This document shows, one piece after another, positions 62,179 to 64,000 of a stretch of 64,000 nt of DNA. The notes under the pieces are model-generated. The model was given only the letters and a program-made list of their open reading frames with translations, was not told where the DNA came from and did not search any database. Position numbers and translations under genes: made by a program. Positions within the stretch are counted from its first letter, which is position 1. Each line of letters starts with the position of its first letter. The stretch is from RYN-230 sp963704995 (lineage in GTDB: Bacteria; Actinomycetota; Actinomycetes; Streptosporangiales; Streptosporangiaceae): positions 186,001 through 250,000 of the forward strand of contig CAVPIM010000009.1 in NCBI GenBank assembly GCA_963704995.1, read 5' to 3'.

Positions 62179-62672
62179 TCGCCGGCCCCACGACGATCGA
62201 GCCCATGACCGCGGCGCACGCCGCCGCCGTGCTCGCGATCTACCAGGCCGGCATCGACGAGGGGAACGCCACCTTCGAGACGCGCACCCCCGCCTGGGAC
62301 GACTTCTCCGCGGCCAGGCTGCCTGGCCACCGCTTCGTCGCCCGCGCCGGCGATGACGTCGCCGGCTGGGTGGCGGTCTCCGCCGTGTCCGACCGCTGTG
62401 CCTACGCCGGCGTGGTCGAGCACTCGGTCTACGTGCACCCGGGTGCCCGCGGCCTGGGCAACGGCCGCCTGCTCCTGGACACCCTGATCAGCTCCACGGA
62501 GAACGCCGGGATCTGGACCATCCAGAGCGGGATCTTCCCGGAGAACACCGCGAGCGCCGCGCTGCACCGGGCCGCCGGGTTCCGCACCGTGGGGACCCGC
62601 GAGCGCATCGGCCAGCACCACGGCCGCTGGCGCGACGTGGTGTTCATCGAACGCCGGAGCCGCCTCATCTGA
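62175..62672 (+). CDS. arsN: ArsN-like acetyltransferase (phosphinothricin/arsinothricin type)
   Basis: 165 residues. GNAT of the PAT family: IYQAGIDEGNATFETRTPAW, VEHSVYVHPGARGLGNGRLL, FPENTASAALHRAAGFRTVG and IGQHHGRWRDVVFIERRS. Such enzymes acetylate phosphinothricin or its arsenic analogue arsinothricin. The arsenic context favours ArsN1. ATGA-coupled to the second ArsR gene. Confidence 0.88.
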   Translation: MIAGPTTIEPMTAAHAAAVLAIYQAGIDEGNATFETRTPAWDDFSAARLPGHRFVARAGDDVAGWVAVSAVSDRCAYAGVVEHSVYVHPGARGLGNGRLLLDTLISSTENAGIWTIQSGIFPENTASAALHRAAGFRTVGTRERIGQHHGRWRDVVFIERRSRLI

Positions 62673-62947
62673 CCCGGCACCGCCAGGCGCGCTAAACCCC
62701 GGCCGCACGATGCGCCGGGCACCATCAGCAGGCCCGCGCGCCAGGCCCCGCGCCGGGCCCACGCGCCGGGCCCACTCAGGCGACACGAACCGGAGCGCGG
62801 CGGACATGGCGCTCAGGATGGCAGCAGACGGCACGTGCAGCGTCCCTGAGCTGGGAATTCCTGACGGTCCCGGGGCCTGACCGCGGAAACACGAGGTGCC
62901 CGGAGGCGCACTTACACGCTGGTGAGGCCTATGTTCTACTGGGGAAT

Positions 62948-63913
62948 GTGGAGGACAACCAGCACGGGCTCACGGGCACCGAGCGGGCCTGCCGGCACAG
63001 CGGCGGGCGGCGTGGCAGGAGACGGCACAGCACCACGGATGTGCCGCCGCTGACCACCCAGCGGACCGAGGAGGTACGCGAGCGGGTCCGGCTGATGATC
63101 GCGATCACGGCCCAGGCTGGCGCCTACCGCAAGGGCCTCCTGGCCGCGGCCGCGCAGCTCAGCCCGGAGGAAGCGGCGATCATCGCCGACCTGGAGCGCC
63201 ATGGCCTGCAGGTCCCCCAGCTGCATGACGTGCTCTGCGGCGGCCATGTCCTGGTCGATGACCCGCAGCTGTACGAAGACTGGCGGTTCACGAAGGTCAG
63301 CCACCTGCGGGTGTCCAGCCATCACAAGGACATCGACAAGACGCGCTACCCCGACATCGGGATGCGGGGGCAGGTGGTCCGGGAGAAGCTGCACGGCCGG
63401 ACGGCTCAGGGCACCTGGGTCCAGCTGGAGAAGACGCCGGCCGCGTTCGGCCAGCGCAAGATGCCCAGCCTGACCGACCTGCGGCACCTCATGGACTATG
63501 TGGTGTACCGGGTGACCCGAAGCAACGTGGGCCCGTGGGGCCTGTCCCGGATGACCGAGCGGCGGCCGATGTACCTGTCACCGGACCTGGCCCTGCCCAC
63601 GTCGCTGGCCCCGCCGGTGGCGGAGTCGATGGCCCTGGCCCTGCGCCGGATCGAGCAGGACGACGACCTCACGGCGGCGTCGCAGGATCTCGCGGCCCGG
63701 TTCCCGCCGCCGGACCGGCCGGACCCGGCCAACGAGCTGGGCGAGGCCCTCCCGGGCCGGGCCGGGAGGGGGCTGTTCGGCAACTCCGACGTGTGGGTGA
63801 CCGAGACACCGTCCCGGACCGCGGCCGCGATCCTGAGCCAGGTCCGCGAGCAGCCTCCGCCGGGGGCGCCCTGGGCGCAGGCCGGGGCAACTGCGGAATC
63901 GGGGGCACCATGA
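62948..63913 (+). CDS. Hypothetical protein, first of a coupled pair
   Basis: 321 residues, GTG start, soluble. Basic N-terminus (GGRRGRRRHSTTD), helical region (LMIAITAQAGAYRKGLLAAA), then conserved-looking GTWVQLEKTPAAFGQRK and DYVVYRVTRSNVGPWGLSRM. The C-terminus is Pro/Ala-rich. No family recognised. Its stop overlaps the next start as ATGA. Confidence 0.65.
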   Translation: MEDNQHGLTGTERACRHSGGRRGRRRHSTTDVPPLTTQRTEEVRERVRLMIAITAQAGAYRKGLLAAAAQLSPEEAAIIADLERHGLQVPQLHDVLCGGHVLVDDPQLYEDWRFTKVSHLRVSSHHKDIDKTRYPDIGMRGQVVREKLHGRTAQGTWVQLEKTPAAFGQRKMPSLTDLRHLMDYVVYRVTRSNVGPWGLSRMTERRPMYLSPDLALPTSLAPPVAESMALALRRIEQDDDLTAASQDLAARFPPPDRPDPANELGEALPGRAGRGLFGNSDVWVTETPSRTAAAILSQVREQPPPGAPWAQAGATAESGAP

Positions 63914-64000
63914 GCGAGGCAGGCACCAAAGTCCCGGGCGAGGCATCGATCCCGGAGGGTCTGGTCACCTCGGTGGTCAACCTGGTCGGCACCGGGCCGG
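63910..64000 (+). CDS. Hypothetical protein, partial at right edge
   Basis: ATG at 63910 overlaps the previous stop. About 30 residues are visible (SEAGTKVPGEASIPEGLVTS, then VVNLVGTGP). Too short to assign. Confidence 0.55.
   Translation, partial: MSEAGTKVPGEASIPEGLVTSVVNLVGTGP

Overview
The window is very GC-rich DNA from an actinomycete. It carries the rod-shape and lateral-wall cluster (mreB-mreC-mreD-mrdA-rodA), paired clpP genes, ArsR, MerR and LuxR/MalT-type regulators, and many GTG starts. A mycelial, Streptosporangiales-like or Streptomyces-like soil organism is the most natural reading, but this is inferred from gene content and composition only.

Left arm (1-17.8 kb) is conserved housekeeping, nearly all on the minus strand. 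In transcription order it runs tig, clpP1-clpP2, clpX, valS-folC-DUF4233, ndk, mreB-mreC-mreD-mrdA-rodA. Several junctions are ATGA or TTGA overlaps, so these are tight operons. A plus-strand histidine-kinase-like gene with a decayed ATPase domain interrupts the block at 7.1-8.4 kb.

Middle (18-49 kb) is accessory and mixed-strand. It holds an HdeD-type membrane protein, a large MalT-like LuxR regulator, two GH15 glucoamylase/trehalase-like enzymes, a GMC oxidoreductase, a variant glucose-6-phosphate dehydrogenase next to a type II NADH dehydrogenase, a 2-hydroxyacid dehydrogenase facing a cyclase-family hydrolase, and a run of small stress or envelope membrane proteins (DUF389, DUF2252, STAS, DUF1269, SHOCT, K+ channel, DUF7144-like, RDD, DUF6458). 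Small regulator operons and a phosphorothioate-DNA-dependent HNH restriction enzyme follow. tRNA-Pro(TGG) and tRNA-Gly(TCC) lie at 49.2-49.5 kb.

Right arm (49.6-64 kb) has a PQ-loop transporter divergent from an Lrp regulator, a MerR-PP2C fusion, and a tandem-duplicated membrane gene. The two copies are separated by a 323-bp tract with almost no cytosine on the plus strand. Then come lipoproteins, a dehalogenase-like hydrolase, a CDF metal exporter, and an arsenic island: arsC, aquaporin and arsI divergent from two arsR genes and an arsN-like acetyltransferase. The window ends in an uncharacterised ATGA-coupled pair.

Several conserved proteins are broken by single-base indels (tig twice, both GH15 genes, the GMC oxidoreductase, the HNH enzyme, and probably DUF2252). 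Many are an extra G or C in a GC run. This may be sequence error rather than gene decay and should be checked before any gene here is called a pseudogene. I found no CRISPR array, transposase, integrase, rRNA or biosynthetic gene cluster.
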